A program made the translations under genes and the position numbers. Below are positions 17,856 to 30,459 of a DNA stretch of 64,000 nucleotides, piece by piece; positions within the stretch are counted from its first letter, which is position 1, and each line of letters opens with the position of its first letter. Source of the stretch: Segatella copri (GTDB taxonomy: Bacteria > Bacteroidota > Bacteroidia > Bacteroidales > Bacteroidaceae); the NCBI RefSeq assembly GCF_026015625.1, contig NZ_JAPDVG010000001.1:3338501-3402500 (forward strand), written 5' to 3'. The notes under the pieces are model-generated. The model had not been told where the DNA came from. It saw nothing but the letters and a program-made list of their open reading frames with translations, and ran no database searches.

Positions 17856-19052
17856 ATGGCTAAAGAAGAATTCGTGCGTACCAAACCGCATGTTAACATT
17901 GGTACAATTGGTCATGTTGACCATGGTAAGACTACTCTGACCGCTGCTATCTCTAAGGTATTGAACGAGAAGCTCGGTACATCTGAGGCAGTTAAGTCAT
18001 TCGATCAGATTGATAATGCTCCTGAGGAGAAAGAGCGTGGTATCACTATCAACTCTGCTCACATCGAGTATGAGACAGCAAAGCGTCACTATGCACACGT
18101 TGATTGTCCTGGACACGCTGACTATGTAAAGAACATGGTTACTGGTGCTGCTCAGATGGATGGTGCAATCTTGGTTTGTGCTGCTACTGATGGTCCTATG
18201 CCACAGACACGTGAGCACGTACTTCTTGCACGTCAGGTAAACGTACCTCGTTTGGTTGTTTTCTTGAACAAGTGCGATATGGTTGATGATGAGGAGATGC
18301 TTGAGCTCGTTGAGATGGAGCTTCGTGAGATCCTCGAGCAGTATGGTTACGAGGAGGATACTCCAATTGTACGTGGTTCTGCTCTCGGTGCTTTGAACGG
18401 TGTTGAGAAGTGGGTTAAGTCTGTTGAGACTTTGATGGATACAGTTGATGAGTGGATTCAGGAGCCAGAGCGCGAGATTGATAAGCCATTCTTGATGCCT
18501 ATCGAGGATGTATTCTCAATTACAGGTCGTGGTACTGTTGCTACAGGTCGTATTGAGACAGGTCGTTGCAAGGTAGGTGACGAAGTTCAGTTGCTCGGTC
18601 TTGGTGAGGACAAGAAGTCAGTTATTACTGGTGTTGAGATGTTCCGTAAGATCCTTGCTGAGGGTGAAGCTGGTGATAACGTAGGTTTGCTTCTCCGTGG
18701 TATCGATAAGGCTGAGGTTAAGCGTGGTATGGTAGTTGTACACCCAGGTGCTATTACTCCTCACGATCACTTCAAGGCTTCTATCTATGTATTGAAGAAG
18801 GAAGAGGGTGGCCGTCACACTCCATTCGGTAACAAGTATCGTCCTCAGTTCTATCTCCGTACTATGGACTGTACAGGTGAAATCAAGCTTCCAGAGGGAG
18901 TTGAGATGGTAATGCCTGGTGATAACGTAGAGATTGAGGTAGAGTTGATCTACAAGGTTGCTTTGAACGAGGGTCTTCGTTTCGCTATCCGTGAGGGTGG
19001 TCGTACAGTAGGTTCTGGTCAGATTACAACAATTCTCGACGATATCAAGTAA
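17856..19052 (+). CDS. tuf: Elongation factor Tu
   Basis: The GTPase that delivers aminoacyl-tRNA to the ribosomal A site. The 398-residue protein has G1 GHVDHGKT at 19-26, G3 DCPGH and G4 NKCD, with effector region [12 protein letters not shown]. Domains 2 and 3 follow, ending in [11 protein letters not shown]. Co-transcribed after four tRNAs and before tRNA-Trp and secE. Codon use is strongly biased (GGT, CGT, CTC/TTG), as expected of a highly expressed gene. No second tuf copy is in the window. Confidence 0.98.
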   Translation: MAKEEFVRTKPHVNIGTIGHVDHGKTTLTAAISKVLNEKLGTSEAVKSFDQIDNAPEEKERGITINSAHIEYETAKRHYAHVDCPGHADYVKNMVTGAAQMDGAILVCAATDGPMPQTREHVLLARQVNVPRLVVFLNKCDMVDDEEMLELVEMELREILEQYGYEEDTPIVRGSALGALNGVEKWVKSVETLMDTVDEWIQEPEREIDKPFLMPIEDVFSITGRGTVATGRIETGRCKVGDEVQLLGLGEDKKSVITGVEMFRKILAEGEAGDNVGLLLRGIDKAEVKRGMVVVHPGAITPHDHFKASIYVLKKEEGGRHTPFGNKYRPQFYLRTMDCTGEIKLPEGVEMVMPGDNVEIEVELIYKVALNEGLRFAIREGGRTVGSGQITTILDDIK

Positions 19053-19082
19053 TTTAGATTTATCTAATTTGCTATATATATC

Positions 19083-19113
19083 AGACTCCCCTCCTAAGGG
19101 AGTGGGAGTCTTT
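19083..19113 (+). terminator. Hairpin between tuf and tRNA-Trp
   Basis: AGACTCCC pairs with GGGAGTCT with an inner CTCC/GGGAG part, followed by TTTCT. It may partly terminate after tuf or serve as a processing site; it ends two bases before the tRNA. Confidence 0.6.
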
Positions 19114-19115
19114 CT

Positions 19116-19188
19116 ACGGGTTTAGCTCAGTTGGTAGAGCACTGGTCTCCAAAACCAGGTGTCGAGGGTTCGAGCCCTTCAACCCGTG
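19116..19188 (+). tRNA. tRNA-Trp (anticodon CCA)
   Basis: Acceptor ACGGGTT pairs with AACCCGT, discriminator G. The anticodon arm is CTGGT-CTCCAAA-ACCAG and the T-loop is TTCGAGC. It lies 16 bases before secE and is probably cut from the same transcript. Confidence 0.95.
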
Positions 19189-19204
19189 CTAAATAGAAGA
19201 TAAT

Positions 19205-19393
19205 ATGAATAAAATAGTAAATTATTGCAAGGCATGTTACGATGAACTTGCGCATAAGACTACTTGGCCATCACGTGCCGAACTTACTCATAGTGCAATG
19301 GTTGTATTATCTGCTTCCCTAGTCATTGCACTTGTTGTGTTCGCGATGGATTCTATTTTCAAAGCCTTTATGGGTGTAGTTTATCCAGGTTAA
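19205..19393 (+). CDS. secE: Preprotein translocase subunit SecE
   Basis: The small essential subunit of the SecYEG channel. The 62 residues carry the conserved amphipathic region (ELAHKTTWPSRAELTHSAMVV) and one membrane helix (about 34-54). This is the single-helix form, as in most bacteria outside the gammaproteobacteria. It precedes nusG by 12 bases in the universal secE-nusG order. Confidence 0.95.
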   Translation: MNKIVNYCKACYDELAHKTTWPSRAELTHSAMVVLSASLVIALVVFAMDSIFKAFMGVVYPG

Positions 19394-19405
19394 TTTTTTA
19401 AGGAA

Positions 19406-19948
19406 ATGGCAGACGCAGGAAATAAATGGTATGTGCTTAAAGCCGTTAGTGGTAAAGAGGCTAAGGTGAAAGAATACATCGAAGCTGAAATGAAGCACAA
19501 TGACTTACTAGCAGCAAATGTTTCTCAGGTATTGATACCAGTTGAGAAGCATGCAACTGTGCGTAATGGAAAGAGAGTCGTTAAAGAAAAGGTCTCTCTT
19601 CCAGGTTATGTTTTTGTGGAGGCCAAACTGAAGGGAGATGTTGCGCATACGTTGCGTTTCCTCCCTAATGTTTTGGGTTTCCTTGGAGGTTTGGATGAAC
19701 CAACACCAGTTCCACAGCGCGATATCAATCGTATGCTGGGTTCTGCTGAGGAGACTGAGTTCGAGGAGAATCTTGATTGTCCTTACTTGGTTAATGATAC
19801 CGTTAAGGTTATGGAAGGTCCATTCAGTGGTTTCAGCGGAATCGTTGAAGAGGTTAATGCTGAAAAGCATAAGCTGAAAGTTACGGTTAAGATCTTCGGA
19901 CGTAAAACTCCGTTGGAATTAGGTTTTATGCAAGTAGAAAAGGAATAG
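19406..19948 (+). CDS. nusG: Transcription termination/antitermination factor NusG
   Basis: Binds the beta' clamp of RNA polymerase, suppresses pausing and links to Rho or ribosomal S10. The 180-residue protein has the NGN domain at about 5-115 (KWYVLKAVSGKEAKVKEYIE, then LPGYVFVEAKL). The C-terminal KOW domain is at about 128-178 (VNDTVKVMEGPFSGFSGIVEEVN). It sits 58 bases before rplK in the standard order. Confidence 0.97.
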   Translation: MADAGNKWYVLKAVSGKEAKVKEYIEAEMKHNDLLAANVSQVLIPVEKHATVRNGKRVVKEKVSLPGYVFVEAKLKGDVAHTLRFLPNVLGFLGGLDEPTPVPQRDINRMLGSAEETEFEENLDCPYLVNDTVKVMEGPFSGFSGIVEEVNAEKHKLKVTVKIFGRKTPLELGFMQVEKE

Positions 19949-20006
19949 GATTCTGTTACGAGATTGTTATTCCTTATAAGTTTCAATTTTAAATATTAAC
20001 AAAGAA

Positions 20007-20447
20007 ATGGCTAAAGAAGTTGCTGGATTAATCAAATTACAGATTAAAGGTGGCGCTGCGAATCCTTCACCTCCAGTAGGACCTGCATTGGGTTCTAAGG
20101 GTATTAATATTATGGGATTCTGCAAGGAATTCAACGCCCGTACCCAGGACAAAGCAGGTAAAGTGTTGCCAGTAGTTATTACTTATTATACTGACAAGTC
20201 TTTTGATTTTATTATCAAGACTCCACCTGCTGCAGTTCAATTGAAAGAGGCTGCCAAAATCAAGTCAGGTTCTGCTCAGCCTAATCGTCAGAAGGTTGCT
20301 TCTCTTACTTGGGATCAGGTAAAGGTAATCGCTGAGGATAAGATGAAGGACTTGAACTGCTTTACTGTAGAATCAGCTATGAAGCTCATCGCTGGTACTG
20401 CAAGAAGTATGGGTATTACTGTAAAAGGGGACTTCCCTGGTAAATAA
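20007..20447 (+). CDS. rplK: 50S ribosomal protein L11
   Basis: Binds 23S rRNA at the GTPase centre with L10/L12 and is needed for RelA-type stringent sensing. The 146 residues show the N-terminal proline-rich domain ([26 protein letters not shown]) and the C-terminal rRNA-binding domain ([13 protein letters not shown]). First of rplKAJL. Confidence 0.98.
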   Translation: MAKEVAGLIKLQIKGGAANPSPPVGPALGSKGINIMGFCKEFNARTQDKAGKVLPVVITYYTDKSFDFIIKTPPAAVQLKEAAKIKSGSAQPNRQKVASLTWDQVKVIAEDKMKDLNCFTVESAMKLIAGTARSMGITVKGDFPGK

Positions 20448-20468
20448 TTTAAAACTTCAATTAGAAAA

Positions 20469-21161
20469 ATGAGTAAACTGACAAAAAATCAAAAATCAGT
20501 AGCTGATAAGGTTGAAGCAGGGAAGGCATACACATTGAAGGAGGCTTCAGAGTTGGTAAAGGAAATTACCACTACCAAGTTTGATGCATCTCTTGATATT
20601 GATGTACGCTTAGGTGTTGATCCACGTAAGGCTAACCAGATGGTTCGTGGCGTTGTTTCATTGCCAAACGGAACAGGTAAGGTTACTCGTGTGCTCGCAC
20701 TCTGTACTCCTGATCAGGAAGCTGCTGCTAAGGAAGCAGGCGCTGATTATGTAGGTCTTGACGAATACGTTGAGAAGATTAAGGGTGGTTGGACAGATAT
20801 TGATGTCATCATCACAATGCCTTCTTGTATGGGTAAGATTGGTCCTTTGGGTCGTGTACTCGGTCCTCGTGGTTTGATGCCTAACCCTAAGAGTGGCACT
20901 GTAACTATGGATGTTGCTAAGGCAGTAAAGGAAGTTAAGCAAGGTAAGATTGACTTTAAGGTTGATAAGGCTGGTATTATCCATACTTCAATCGGTAAGG
21001 TTGGAATGACTTCTGAGCAGATCTATGGAAATGCTAAGGAGTTCATCAACACAGTTATCAAGCTGAAGCCTGCTGCTGCTAAAGGTACATATATCAAGAG
21101 TATCTTTATTTCTAGCACTATGAGTAAGGGTATCAAGATTGATCCTAAATCAGTTGAATAA
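20469..21161 (+). CDS. rplA: 50S ribosomal protein L1
   Basis: Forms the mobile L1 stalk at the tRNA exit site and in many bacteria represses its own operon. The 230-residue protein has the signature [35 protein letters not shown] split around its two domains. It is 21 bases after rplK and 18 before rplJ. The short rplA-rplJ gap leaves no room for the E. coli type L10 leader. Confidence 0.98.
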   Translation: MSKLTKNQKSVADKVEAGKAYTLKEASELVKEITTTKFDASLDIDVRLGVDPRKANQMVRGVVSLPNGTGKVTRVLALCTPDQEAAAKEAGADYVGLDEYVEKIKGGWTDIDVIITMPSCMGKIGPLGRVLGPRGLMPNPKSGTVTMDVAKAVKEVKQGKIDFKVDKAGIIHTSIGKVGMTSEQIYGNAKEFINTVIKLKPAAAKGTYIKSIFISSTMSKGIKIDPKSVE

Positions 21162-21179
21162 CTCTAAAAGTTTTGTAAA

Positions 21180-21698
21180 ATGAAGAAAGAAGTTAAAGAT
21201 ACTATTATCGCTGAACTTGGACAGAAGTTGCAGGAGTTTCCTCATTTCTATCTTGTAGATGTTACAGGATTGAATGCAGAGAAGACAAGTGCACTCCGTC
21301 GTAAGTGCTTCCAGAGCGAGATTAAGATGGTTGTTGTTAAGAATTCCTTGCTTCACAAGGCGTTCGAGGCTTCAGATATCGATTTCTCTGAGCTCTATGA
21401 CTGCTTGAAGGGTACTACTGCTGTATTGTTTGCTAATACAGCTAATGTACCAGCTAAGTTGTTGAAGGAATATGACAAGGAAGATGTTCCAACATTGAAG
21501 GCTGCTTATGCAGAGGAAAGCTTCTACGTTGGCGCAGACAAACTTGCAGAGCTTTCAGCTCTCAAGAGCAAGAACGAAGTTATCGCAGAGATTGTTGCTT
21601 TGCTCCAGTCACCTGCAAAGAACGTTGTTTCAGCTCTTCAATCAGGAAGCAACACTATTCATGGTGTGCTTAAGACATTGGGCGAGCGTCCTGAGTAA
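21180..21698 (+). CDS. rplJ: 50S ribosomal protein L10
   Basis: The base of the L12 stalk, binding 23S rRNA with L11 and carrying L12 dimers on its C-terminal helix. The 172 residues include the N-terminal domain (LRRKCFQSEIKMVVVKNSLLHKAF) and the helical C-terminus. It is followed by 56 AT-rich bases and rplL. Confidence 0.97.
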   Translation: MKKEVKDTIIAELGQKLQEFPHFYLVDVTGLNAEKTSALRRKCFQSEIKMVVVKNSLLHKAFEASDIDFSELYDCLKGTTAVLFANTANVPAKLLKEYDKEDVPTLKAAYAEESFYVGADKLAELSALKSKNEVIAEIVALLQSPAKNVVSALQSGSNTIHGVLKTLGERPE

Positions 21699-21754
21699 TC
21701 AATCACAATGTTATCATTAATTATAGTATAAACAAAAATAAAATTTAGAATAAA

Positions 21755-22132
21755 ATGGCAGATATCAAAGCTATTGCAGAAGAGTTAGTAAATCTTACTG
21801 TTAAGGAAGTTAATGAGTTGGCAACAGTCCTCAAGGACGAGTATGGTATTGAGCCTGCTGCTGCAGCTGTAGCTGTAGCTGCTGGTCCTGCTGCTGGTGG
21901 TGCAGCTGCAGCTGAGGAGAAGTCTACATTCGACGTAGTCCTCGCTGAGGTTGGTGGCGCTAAGCTCCAGGTTGTAAAGGCTGTTAAGGAGGCTTGTGGT
22001 CTCGGTTTGAAAGAGGCTAAGGATCTCGTAGACGGTGCTCCTTCTACAATCAAGGAAGGTGTAGCTAAGGACGAGGCTGAGAACCTTAAGAAGGCTATCG
22101 AAGAGGCCGGTGCTAAGGTAGAGCTCAAGTAA
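21755..22132 (+). CDS. rplL: 50S ribosomal protein L7/L12
   Basis: The multicopy stalk protein that recruits translational GTPases. Its 125 residues are an N-terminal dimerisation domain (about 1-32), an Ala/Val/Gly-rich hinge (about 33-52) and the C-terminal domain (EKSTFDVVL, then [19 protein letters not shown]). A hairpin with a T-run follows before rpoB. Confidence 0.98.
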   Translation: MADIKAIAEELVNLTVKEVNELATVLKDEYGIEPAAAAVAVAAGPAAGGAAAAEEKSTFDVVLAEVGGAKLQVVKAVKEACGLGLKEAKDLVDGAPSTIKEGVAKDEAENLKKAIEEAGAKVELK

Positions 22133-22159
22133 TTAGAGTAATACATTTTTTATATAAAT

Positions 22160-22197
22160 GGTTAGGATTCTCCAAGTAGGTGAGTCCTAACCTTTTT
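22160..22197 (+). terminator. rplL-rpoB attenuator-like terminator
   Basis: GGTTAGGA pairs with TCCTAACC, then TTTTT follows. It lies inside the rplKAJL-rpoBC unit 27 bases after rplL, so it probably terminates only part of the transcripts and lowers rpoBC output relative to the ribosomal genes. No TAnnTTTG box was seen between it and rpoB. Confidence 0.8.
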
Positions 22198-22242
22198 GTG
22201 TCTTTTATTATATTATTAATAAAACCCATTTAATAACTTCTA

Positions 22243-25200
22243 ATGGCTACAAAAATTGTTGATAACAGAGTAAATTTTGCCAGCGTGCATAATCCGTATC
22301 CATATCCGGATTTCCTCGATGTGCAGTTAAAGTCTTTCAAGGACTTCTTACAGTTGGATACTCCGCCTGAGGAACGCAAGAATGACGGTTTGTATAAGGT
22401 GTTCTCTGAGAACTTCCCTATTACCGATACACGTAACAATTTCGTTCTTGAGTTCTTGGATTACTATATCGACCCTCCTCGCTATTCTATTGATGAGTGT
22501 TTGGAGCGTGGTCTTACATATAGTGTACCTTTGAAGGCTAAGATGAAACTGTATTGTACTGATCCTGATCATGAGGATTTCGGTACATTTATTCAGGATG
22601 TGTTCCTTGGTACTATCCCATATATGACCGATAATGGTACTTTCGTGATTAATGGTGCTGAGCGTGTTGTTGTTTCTCAGCTTCATCGCTCTCCTGGTGT
22701 GTTCTTTAGCCAGGGGGTTCATGCAAATGGTACCATGCTTTATTCTGCTCGTATCATTCCTTTCAAGGGAAGCTGGATTGAATTTGCAACTGACATTAAC
22801 AATGTAATGTATGCATATATCGATCGTAAGAAGAAGTTGCCTGTAACCACATTGTTGCGTGCTATTGGTTACGAACAGGATAAGGATATTCTTCAGATTT
22901 TTGATCTTGCGGAGGAGGTGAAGGTTAACAAGAAGAATATGAAGGCTGCTATTGGTCGTAAGCTTGCTGCTCGTGTTTTGAAGAGTTGGAATGAGGACTT
23001 CGTTGATGAGGATACCGGTGAAGTAGTATCTATCGAGCGTAATGAAGTAATCATGGAGCGTGAGACTGAACTTACTGCTGATAATATTGAGGAGATTGTT
23101 GAGAGTGGAGCGCAGACTGTTCTGCTTCATAAGGATGAGGAAGCTGCCAACAAGTTTACTATTATCTTCAATACTTTGGCAAAGGATCCAAGTAACTCTG
23201 AGAAGGAAGCTGTTAACTATATCTATCGTCAGTTGCGTAATGCTGATCCTGCAGATGACGCAAGTGCACGTGAGGTTTTCCAAAACCTGTTCTTCTCTGA
23301 TAAGCGTTATGATCTGGGTGAGGTAGGTCGTTATCGTATCAATAAGAAATTGAATCTTGATACTGACATTGATGTTCGTGTCTTGACTAAGGAAGATATT
23401 ATTGAGATCATTAAATATCTTATTCAGCTGATCAACTCTAGTGCAACAGTTGACGATATTGACCACTTGTCTAATCGTCGTGTTCGTACTGTAGGTGAGC
23501 AGTTGGCTAACCAGTTCTCTATTGGTTTGGCACGTATGACCCGTACTATCCGTGAACGTATGAATGTTCGCGACAATGAGGTGTTTACTCCAACAGATTT
23601 GATTAATGCTAAGACAATCTCTAGTGTTATCAATTCTTTCTTTGGAACTAATCCATTGTCACAGTTCATGGACCAGACTAACCCTCTGGCTGAGGTAACT
23701 CATAAGCGTCGTCTTTCTGCCTTAGGTCCTGGTGGTTTGTCTCGTGAGCGTGCCGGTTTCGAGGTTCGTGACGTACATTATACACACTATGGTCGTCTTT
23801 GCCCTATTGAGAGTCCTGAAGGTCCAAACATCGGTTTGATTTCTTCTCTCTGTATGTATGCAAAGATTAATGATCTTGGTTTTATTGTTACTCCTTACCG
23901 TAAGGTGAATGATAGCAAGGTCGATATGGCTAATGAGGATGTTGTATACTTGACTGCTGAGGATGAAGAGTCTAAGATTATCGGTCAGGGTAATGCGCCT
24001 TTGACTGTTGATGGTTCTTTCATTCGTGATGTAGTAAAGTGTCGTCAGGATGCTGATTATCCTGTTGTAGGTCCGGATCAAGTTGATTATGTTGACGTCT
24101 CTCCACAGCAGATTGCTTCTGTATCCGCAGGTTTGATTCCATTCTTGGAGCATGATGATGGTCACCGTGCGTTGATGGGATGTAACATGATGCGTCAGGC
24201 TGTACCATTGCTTCATAATGATGCTCCAATCGTAGGTACTGGTCTTGAGAAGCAAGTTTGTGAGGATTCACGTACTATGGTTACAGCAGAAGGTGAGGGT
24301 GTTATCGAATATGTTGATGCTACAACTATCCGTATCCTTTACGATCGCACAGAAGACGATGAGTTTGTAAGCTTCGAACCAGCTTTGAAGGAGTATCGTA
24401 TTCCTAAGTTCCGTCGTACCAACCAGAATATGACCATCGACTTGCGTCCTATCTGTAATAAGGGACAGCGTGTAAAGAAGGGTGATATCCTGACTGAGGG
24501 TTATGCGACAGAAAACGGTGAGCTGGCTTTGGGTCGTAATTTGCTTGTAGCTTATATTCCTTGGAAGGGTTACAACTATGAGGATGCTGTTGTTATTTCT
24601 GAACGTATGGTTCGTGATGACGTATTGACATCTGTACATGTTGACGAATACTCTCTTGATGTCCGTGAAACTAAGCGTGGAGTAGAGGAGTTCACATCTG
24701 ATATCCCTAATGTCAGCGAGGAAGCTACAAAGGATCTTGATGATAATGGTATCGTGCGTGTTGGCGCAAGAATTGAGCCAGGTGATATCATGATTGGTAA
24801 GATTTCGCCTAAGGGTGAAAGTGATCCTTCACCAGAAGAGAAGTTGCTTCGCGCTATCTTTGGTGATAAGGCTGGTGATGTGAAGGATTCTTCATTGAAG
24901 GCAAATCCATCATTGAGTGGTGTTGTTATTGACAAGAAGTTGTTCTCTCGTGCTATCAAGACCCGTGAGTCAAAGAAGCAGGATAAGATTATTCTTGCTA
25001 AGATTGATGAGGAGTATGAGGCAAAGGGTGATGACTTGAAGGATATCCTCGTAGACAAGTTGCTTACACTTACAGAAGGTATGACTTCTGAGGGTGTTAA
25101 GGATTATACAGGTGCTGAGATTATCACCAAGGGCAGTACCTTTACTGCTACAGCCTTGAAGAATTTGGAGTATGATGGTGTTCAGTCTAATAAGTGGACT

Positions 25201-26055
25201 AAGGATGAGCATACCAATGGCTTGATTCAGAGACTTATTATGAACTATATCCGCAAGTATAAGCAACTTGATGCTGAATTAAAGCGTCGTAAGTTTGCTA
25301 TCACTATTGGTGATGAACTTCCATCAGGTATTCTTCAGATGGCTAAGGTGTATATTGCTAAGAAGCGTAAAATCCAGGTTGGTGATAAACTTGCCGGTCG
25401 TCATGGTAATAAGGGTATTGTGTCTAAGGTAGTTCGTTTGGAGGATATGCCATTTATGGCTGACGGTCGTCCTGTAGATATGGTATTGAATCCATTGGGT
25501 GTGCCTTCACGTATGAACCTTGGTCAGATCTTCGAGTGTATCTTGGGTGCTGCAGGTAAAAAGTTGGGTGTAAAGTTTGCTACTCCTATCTTTGATGGTG
25601 CTAAATTGGATGATCTCTCTGAATGGACAGATAAGGCAGGCTTGCCACGTTTCTGCTCAACTTACCTTTATGATGGTGAGACTGGAGAGCAGTTTGACCA
25701 GCCAGCTACTGTTGGTATGACTTACTTCTTGAAGTTAGGTCATATGGTTGAGGATAAGATGCACGCTCGTTCTATCGGTCCATACTCTTTGATTACACAA
25801 CAGCCACTTGGTGGTAAAGCACAGTTTGGTGGTCAGCGATTCGGAGAGATGGAGGTCTGGGCTATCGAGGCATTCGGTGCAAGCCACGTTTTGCAGGAAA
25901 TCCTGACTGTTAAGTCAGATGATGTTGTAGGACGTAGCAAGGCATACGAAGCAATCGTAAAGGGCGATCCAATGCCAACTCCTGGTATTCCTGAGTCACT
26001 TAACGTATTGCTCCATGAGCTTCGTGGCCTTGGTTTGAGCATCAAACTTGATTAA
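22243..26055 (+). CDS. rpoB: DNA-directed RNA polymerase subunit beta
   Basis: The 1270-residue beta subunit forms one side of the active-site cleft. Recognisable blocks are the rifampicin region ([33 protein letters not shown], about 466-500), the GPNIGLI stretch, [13 protein letters not shown] near the active site and the C-terminal clamp motif [23 protein letters not shown] segment. In the rifampicin cluster the residues seen are wild type ([19 protein letters not shown]), so no classical resistance change is evident. rpoC follows after 31 bases. Confidence 0.98.
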   Translation: MATKIVDNRVNFASVHNPYPYPDFLDVQLKSFKDFLQLDTPPEERKNDGLYKVFSENFPITDTRNNFVLEFLDYYIDPPRYSIDECLERGLTYSVPLKAKMKLYCTDPDHEDFGTFIQDVFLGTIPYMTDNGTFVINGAERVVVSQLHRSPGVFFSQGVHANGTMLYSARIIPFKGSWIEFATDINNVMYAYIDRKKKLPVTTLLRAIGYEQDKDILQIFDLAEEVKVNKKNMKAAIGRKLAARVLKSWNEDFVDEDTGEVVSIERNEVIMERETELTADNIEEIVESGAQTVLLHKDEEAANKFTIIFNTLAKDPSNSEKEAVNYIYRQLRNADPADDASAREVFQNLFFSDKRYDLGEVGRYRINKKLNLDTDIDVRVLTKEDIIEIIKYLIQLINSSATVDDIDHLSNRRVRTVGEQLANQFSIGLARMTRTIRERMNVRDNEVFTPTDLINAKTISSVINSFFGTNPLSQFMDQTNPLAEVTHKRRLSALGPGGLSRERAGFEVRDVHYTHYGRLCPIESPEGPNIGLISSLCMYAKINDLGFIVTPYRKVNDSKVDMANEDVVYLTAEDEESKIIGQGNAPLTVDGSFIRDVVKCRQDADYPVVGPDQVDYVDVSPQQIASVSAGLIPFLEHDDGHRALMGCNMMRQAVPLLHNDAPIVGTGLEKQVCEDSRTMVTAEGEGVIEYVDATTIRILYDRTEDDEFVSFEPALKEYRIPKFRRTNQNMTIDLRPICNKGQRVKKGDILTEGYATENGELALGRNLLVAYIPWKGYNYEDAVVISERMVRDDVLTSVHVDEYSLDVRETKRGVEEFTSDIPNVSEEATKDLDDNGIVRVGARIEPGDIMIGKISPKGESDPSPEEKLLRAIFGDKAGDVKDSSLKANPSLSGVVIDKKLFSRAIKTRESKKQDKIILAKIDEEYEAKGDDLKDILVDKLLTLTEGMTSEGVKDYTGAEIITKGSTFTATALKNLEYDGVQSNKWTKDEHTNGLIQRLIMNYIRKYKQLDAELKRRKFAITIGDELPSGILQMAKVYIAKKRKIQVGDKLAGRHGNKGIVSKVVRLEDMPFMADGRPVDMVLNPLGVPSRMNLGQIFECILGAAGKKLGVKFATPIFDGAKLDDLSEWTDKAGLPRFCSTYLYDGETGEQFDQPATVGMTYFLKLGHMVEDKMHARSIGPYSLITQQPLGGKAQFGGQRFGEMEVWAIEAFGASHVLQEILTVKSDDVVGRSKAYEAIVKGDPMPTPGIPESLNVLLHELRGLGLSIKLD

Positions 26056-26086
26056 TTTTGAGAACCCCTAATTTATATATAGAAAC

Positions 26087-29000
26087 ATGGCTTTCAAAAA
26101 AGATACAAAGGTAAAGAATAATTTTACGAAGATTACCATCGGTCTCGCTTCGCCAGAGGAGATCTTGGAAAATTCGTATGGTGAGGTTACTAAACCGGAA
26201 ACCATTAATTATCGTACATATAAGCCGGAGCGTGATGGCTTGTTCTGCGAGCGTATTTTTGGTCCTACTAAGGACTATGAATGCGCCTGCGGCAAGTACA
26301 AGCGTATCCGTTATAAGGGAATCGTCTGCGACCGATGTGGTGTAGAGGTTACAGAGAAGAAAGTTCGTCGTGAACGCTCAGGTCACATTGAGCTTGTCGT
26401 ACCTGTTGCTCATATTTGGTATTTCCGTTCTCTTCCAAATAAGATTGGTTACCTTTTGGGTATGCCGACCAAGAAACTAGATGCTGTCATTTACTACGAG
26501 AAGTATGTAGTTATCCAGCCTGGTATTCTTGAGGGAAAGACTGATGCTGATGGTCTTGAATTGAACGGTTCTCACAAACTTGATCTCTTGTCAGAAGATG
26601 AATATATGGCTCTTCTTGACCAGTATGATCCTAATGGTGACAATGAACTTTTGGACGATACTGACCCAAATAAGTTTATAGCAAAAATGGGTGCTGAAGC
26701 AATTTATCAGTTGCTCCAGAATGTAGACCTTGACTCTTTGTCATACGAACTCCGCGATCGCGCAAATAACGATTCAAGTCAGCAGCGTAAAACTGAGGCT
26801 CTGAAGCGTCTGCAAGTTGTAGAAGGTTTCCGTGCTAGTAAAGGTATTAACAAGCCAGAATGGATGATCATGAAGATTATTCCTGTTACTCCACCTGAGC
26901 TTCGTCCGTTGGTACCATTGGATGGTGGTCGTTTTGCAACATCAGACTTGAATGACCTCTATCGTCGTGTGATTATCCGTAACAACCGTTTGAAGAGATT
27001 GGTTGAAATCAAGGCTCCTGAGGTTATTCTTCGTAACGAGAAGCGTATGTTGCAGGAGGCTGTTGACAGTTTGTTCGACAACTCACGCAAGAGTTCTGCA
27101 GTAAAGAGTGAGAGCAATCGTCCTTTGAAGTCACTCTCTGACTCTTTAAAGGGTAAGCAGGGTCGTTTCCGTCAGAACTTGCTGGGTAAGCGTGTTGACT
27201 ATTCTGCCCGTTCTGTAATCGTTGTAGGTCCAGAGTTGAAGATGGGTGAGTGTGGTCTTCCAAAACTGATGGCTGCAGAGCTTTACAAACCATTTATCAT
27301 TCGTAAGTTGATAGAGCGTGGTATCGTAAAGACTGTAAAAAGTGCCAAGAAGATTGTTGATCGTCGCGAGCCAGTTATCTGGGATATTCTTGAAAATGTA
27401 ATGAAGGGTCATCCGGTTATGTTGAACCGTGCCCCTACGCTTCACCGACTCGGTATCCAGGCATTCCAGCCTAAGATGATTGAGGGTAAGGCTATTCAGT
27501 TGCATCCATTGGCATGTACAGCGTTCAACGCCGACTTCGATGGTGACCAGATGGCTGTTCACCTCCCATTGAGTAATGAGGCTGTTCTGGAGGCTCAAAT
27601 CCTGATGCTTCAGAGTCATAACATTCTCAACCCAGCTAATGGTGCGCCTATCACCGTTCCTTCTCAGGATATGGTGCTTGGTCTTTACTATATTACTAAG
27701 ATTCGTCCAGGTGCAAAGGGTGAGGGCTTGACATTCTATGGTCCTGAAGAGGCATTGATTGCTCGTAACGAGGGCCGATGTGATCTTCATGCTTTGATTA
27801 AGGTTGTAGTTGACGACTTGGTTGATGGTACAATCCAGAAACGAATGGTAGAAACTTCTGTTGGACGTGTCATCGTTAATGGTATCATTCCTGATGAAGT
27901 TGGCTTCTTCAATGATGTGATTTCCAAGAAAACCCTCCGTGGTTTGATTTCTAATGTTATCAAGGCTGTTGGTATGGCTAAGGCTTGTGAATTCCTTGAT
28001 GGAATCAAGAACTTAGGTTATCGTATGGCTTATGTCGCAGGATTGTCATTCAACCTTGGTGATATTATTATTCCACCAGAGAAGGAAGCTATTGTTGAGC
28101 GCGGTCGCAAGGAGGTTGAGGAAATTACCAATAACTATAATATGGGTTTCATCACCAACAAGGAACGATACAACCAGGTTATTGATGCGTGGACTCACGT
28201 AAATACAGATTTGGGTAATATCTTGATGAAGGAGATGACCGAAGCTGACCAGGGATTCAACGCCGTATACATGATGCTTGATTCCGGAGCCCGTGGTTCT
28301 AAGGATCAGATTAAGCAGTTGTCTGGTATGCGTGGTTTGATGGCTAAACCTCAGAAGGCTGGTGCAGAGGGCGCGCAGATCATTGAGAACCCTATCCTTT
28401 CTAACTTTAAGGAGGGTATGTCTGTATTGGAGTACTTTATCGCTTCTCACGGTGCCCGTAAGGGTCTTGCTGATACCGCTATGAAGACTGCCGATGCTGG
28501 TTATTTGACTCGTCGTCTTGTAGACGTTTCTCACGATGTTATTATCACCGAAGAGGATTGTGGTACATTGCGTGGCTTGGTTTGTACAGCTTTAAAGAAT
28601 GGTGATGAGATTATTTCATCTCTTTATGAGCGTATTTTGGGTCGTGTTTCTGTGCATGATGTTATTCATCCAACAACTGGTGAACTGATTGTCAAATCTG
28701 GTGAAGAAATCACCGAGGCTAAGGCAAAGGCTATTGATGAATCTCCTATCGAGAGTGTTGAAATTCGTTCGGTTCTCACCTGTGAGAGCAAAAAGGGTGT
28801 CTGCATGAAGTGCTATGGCCGTAACTTGGCAACAGCCCGTATGGTACAGTTGGGTGAAGCCGTTGGTGTCATCGCTGCTCAAGCTATTGGTGAGCCTGGT
28901 ACACAGTTGACTCTCCGTACATTCCACGCCGGTGGTATTGCATCTAATGCTGCTGCCAATGCTAAGATTGCTGCGAAGAATAAGTCTCGTATCGAGTTTG

Positions 29001-30421
29001 ACGAGTTGAGCACAGTACCATTCGTAGAGGAAGACGAGGAAGGAAACGATATCAAGTGCGAAAAGGTAGTAAGCCACTTGGCTGAAATCCGTTTCGTGGA
29101 TCCTAATACAAACATCGTTCTTGCAACTTTGAATGTTCCTTACGGTTCTTCATTGTATCACAAGGAGGGTGAAATCGTAGAGAAGGATACCGTTATCGCC
29201 CGTTGGGATCCATTCAACGCCGTTATCGTCAGCCAGTATGCGGGTACATTGAAGTTCAATGACGTTCAGAAGGATCAGACTTACCGTGCTGAGGTCGATG
29301 AGACTACAGGTTTGGAGGAGAAGATTATCACCGATTCCAAGAATAAGGCAATGGTTCCATCTTGTGATGTTATCGATGCTAATGGTGAAATCCTTGGTAC
29401 ATACAACTTCCCTGTAGGTGGTCACTTGGCAGTTGAGGATGGACAGACAATTAATACCGGTGAGGTTTTGGTTAAGATTCCTCGTGCTGTAGGTGGTGCA
29501 GGTGATATCACTGGTGGTCTCCCTCGTGTAACTGAGCTTCTTGAGGCTCGTAACCCTTCTAACCCTGCTGTTGTATCTGAAATCGATGGTGAGGTAACTA
29601 TGGGTAAGGTAAAGCGTGGTAATCGTGAGATCATCGTGACATCTAAGACAGGCGATCAGAAGAAGTATCTTGTATCTCTTTCTAAGCAGATCTTGGTACA
29701 GGAACATGATGCTGTACGTGCTGGTACTCCTCTTTCTGATGGTAGTGTAACTCCTGGCGATATTCTCGCCATCATGGGTCCTACCGCTGTTCAGGAATAT
29801 ATTGTTAACCAGATCCAGGACGTTTACCGTCTTCAGGGTGTGGCTATTAATGATAAGCATTTTGAGGTTGTGGTACGTCAGATGATGCGTAAGGTTCGTA
29901 TTGACGATCCAGGTGATACTACCTTCTTGGAGCAAGAGTTGGTTGATAAACTTGACTTTGCAGAAGAGAATGATCGTATCTGGGGTAAGAAGGTTGTTAC
30001 TGACGGTGGTGATAGTGAAAGTCTCAAACCAGGTCAGATCATAACGGCTCGTAGATTGCGTGATGAAAATTCTGCATTGAAGCGTCGTGACTTGAAACTT
30101 GTACAGGTTCGTGATGCCGTATCTGCAACTTCTACACAGATCCTCCAGGGTATTACTCGTGCTGCTCTTGGTACTAAGAGCTTTATGAGTGCTGCATCAT
30201 TCCAGGAAACTACTAAGGTCTTGAATGAGGCTGCTATCCGTGGTAAGGTTGATTACCTTGAGGGTATGAAGGAGAATGTTATCTGTGGTCACTTGATTCC
30301 TGCAGGTACTGGTCTTCGTCAGTGGGATAAGCTCATCGTTGGCTCTAAAGAAGAATATGAGCGTATGCAGGCTAATAAGAAAAATGTGCTCGACTATGCT
30401 GATTCTCCAATAGGAGAATAA
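26087..30421 (+). CDS. rpoC: DNA-directed RNA polymerase subunit beta'
   Basis: The 1444-residue catalytic subunit. Zinc ribbon 1 is at about 66-87 ([20 protein letters not shown]). The metal-binding NADFDGDQ is at about 480-487, and zinc site 2 ([17 protein letters not shown]) starts near 899. The bridge-helix and trigger-loop regions read [19 protein letters not shown] and [15 protein letters not shown]. The N-terminal start [26 protein letters not shown] is the usual one in Bacteroidota. A strong hairpin terminator follows at 30460. Confidence 0.98.
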   Translation: MAFKKDTKVKNNFTKITIGLASPEEILENSYGEVTKPETINYRTYKPERDGLFCERIFGPTKDYECACGKYKRIRYKGIVCDRCGVEVTEKKVRRERSGHIELVVPVAHIWYFRSLPNKIGYLLGMPTKKLDAVIYYEKYVVIQPGILEGKTDADGLELNGSHKLDLLSEDEYMALLDQYDPNGDNELLDDTDPNKFIAKMGAEAIYQLLQNVDLDSLSYELRDRANNDSSQQRKTEALKRLQVVEGFRASKGINKPEWMIMKIIPVTPPELRPLVPLDGGRFATSDLNDLYRRVIIRNNRLKRLVEIKAPEVILRNEKRMLQEAVDSLFDNSRKSSAVKSESNRPLKSLSDSLKGKQGRFRQNLLGKRVDYSARSVIVVGPELKMGECGLPKLMAAELYKPFIIRKLIERGIVKTVKSAKKIVDRREPVIWDILENVMKGHPVMLNRAPTLHRLGIQAFQPKMIEGKAIQLHPLACTAFNADFDGDQMAVHLPLSNEAVLEAQILMLQSHNILNPANGAPITVPSQDMVLGLYYITKIRPGAKGEGLTFYGPEEALIARNEGRCDLHALIKVVVDDLVDGTIQKRMVETSVGRVIVNGIIPDEVGFFNDVISKKTLRGLISNVIKAVGMAKACEFLDGIKNLGYRMAYVAGLSFNLGDIIIPPEKEAIVERGRKEVEEITNNYNMGFITNKERYNQVIDAWTHVNTDLGNILMKEMTEADQGFNAVYMMLDSGARGSKDQIKQLSGMRGLMAKPQKAGAEGAQIIENPILSNFKEGMSVLEYFIASHGARKGLADTAMKTADAGYLTRRLVDVSHDVIITEEDCGTLRGLVCTALKNGDEIISSLYERILGRVSVHDVIHPTTGELIVKSGEEITEAKAKAIDESPIESVEIRSVLTCESKKGVCMKCYGRNLATARMVQLGEAVGVIAAQAIGEPGTQLTLRTFHAGGIASNAAANAKIAAKNKSRIEFDELSTVPFVEEDEEGNDIKCEKVVSHLAEIRFVDPNTNIVLATLNVPYGSSLYHKEGEIVEKDTVIARWDPFNAVIVSQYAGTLKFNDVQKDQTYRAEVDETTGLEEKIITDSKNKAMVPSCDVIDANGEILGTYNFPVGGHLAVEDGQTINTGEVLVKIPRAVGGAGDITGGLPRVTELLEARNPSNPAVVSEIDGEVTMGKVKRGNREIIVTSKTGDQKKYLVSLSKQILVQEHDAVRAGTPLSDGSVTPGDILAIMGPTAVQEYIVNQIQDVYRLQGVAINDKHFEVVVRQMMRKVRIDDPGDTTFLEQELVDKLDFAEENDRIWGKKVVTDGGDSESLKPGQIITARRLRDENSALKRRDLKLVQVRDAVSATSTQILQGITRAALGTKSFMSAASFQETTKVLNEAAIRGKVDYLEGMKENVICGHLIPAGTGLRQWDKLIVGSKEEYERMQANKKNVLDYADSPIGE

Positions 30422-30459
30422 TCGTAGAATAGAGTACTATATATAAATAGGTATAATGA

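Noticed and set aside
22348..23466. A 372-codon open frame antisense to rpoB
   Set aside because: It lies wholly within rpoB, which has full family similarity; the Thr/Ile/Asn-rich translation has no domain and reflects the biased codons of the sense gene.
23640..23760. Rifampicin resistance change in rpoB
   Set aside because: The cluster residues read by eye ([19 protein letters not shown]) look wild type.
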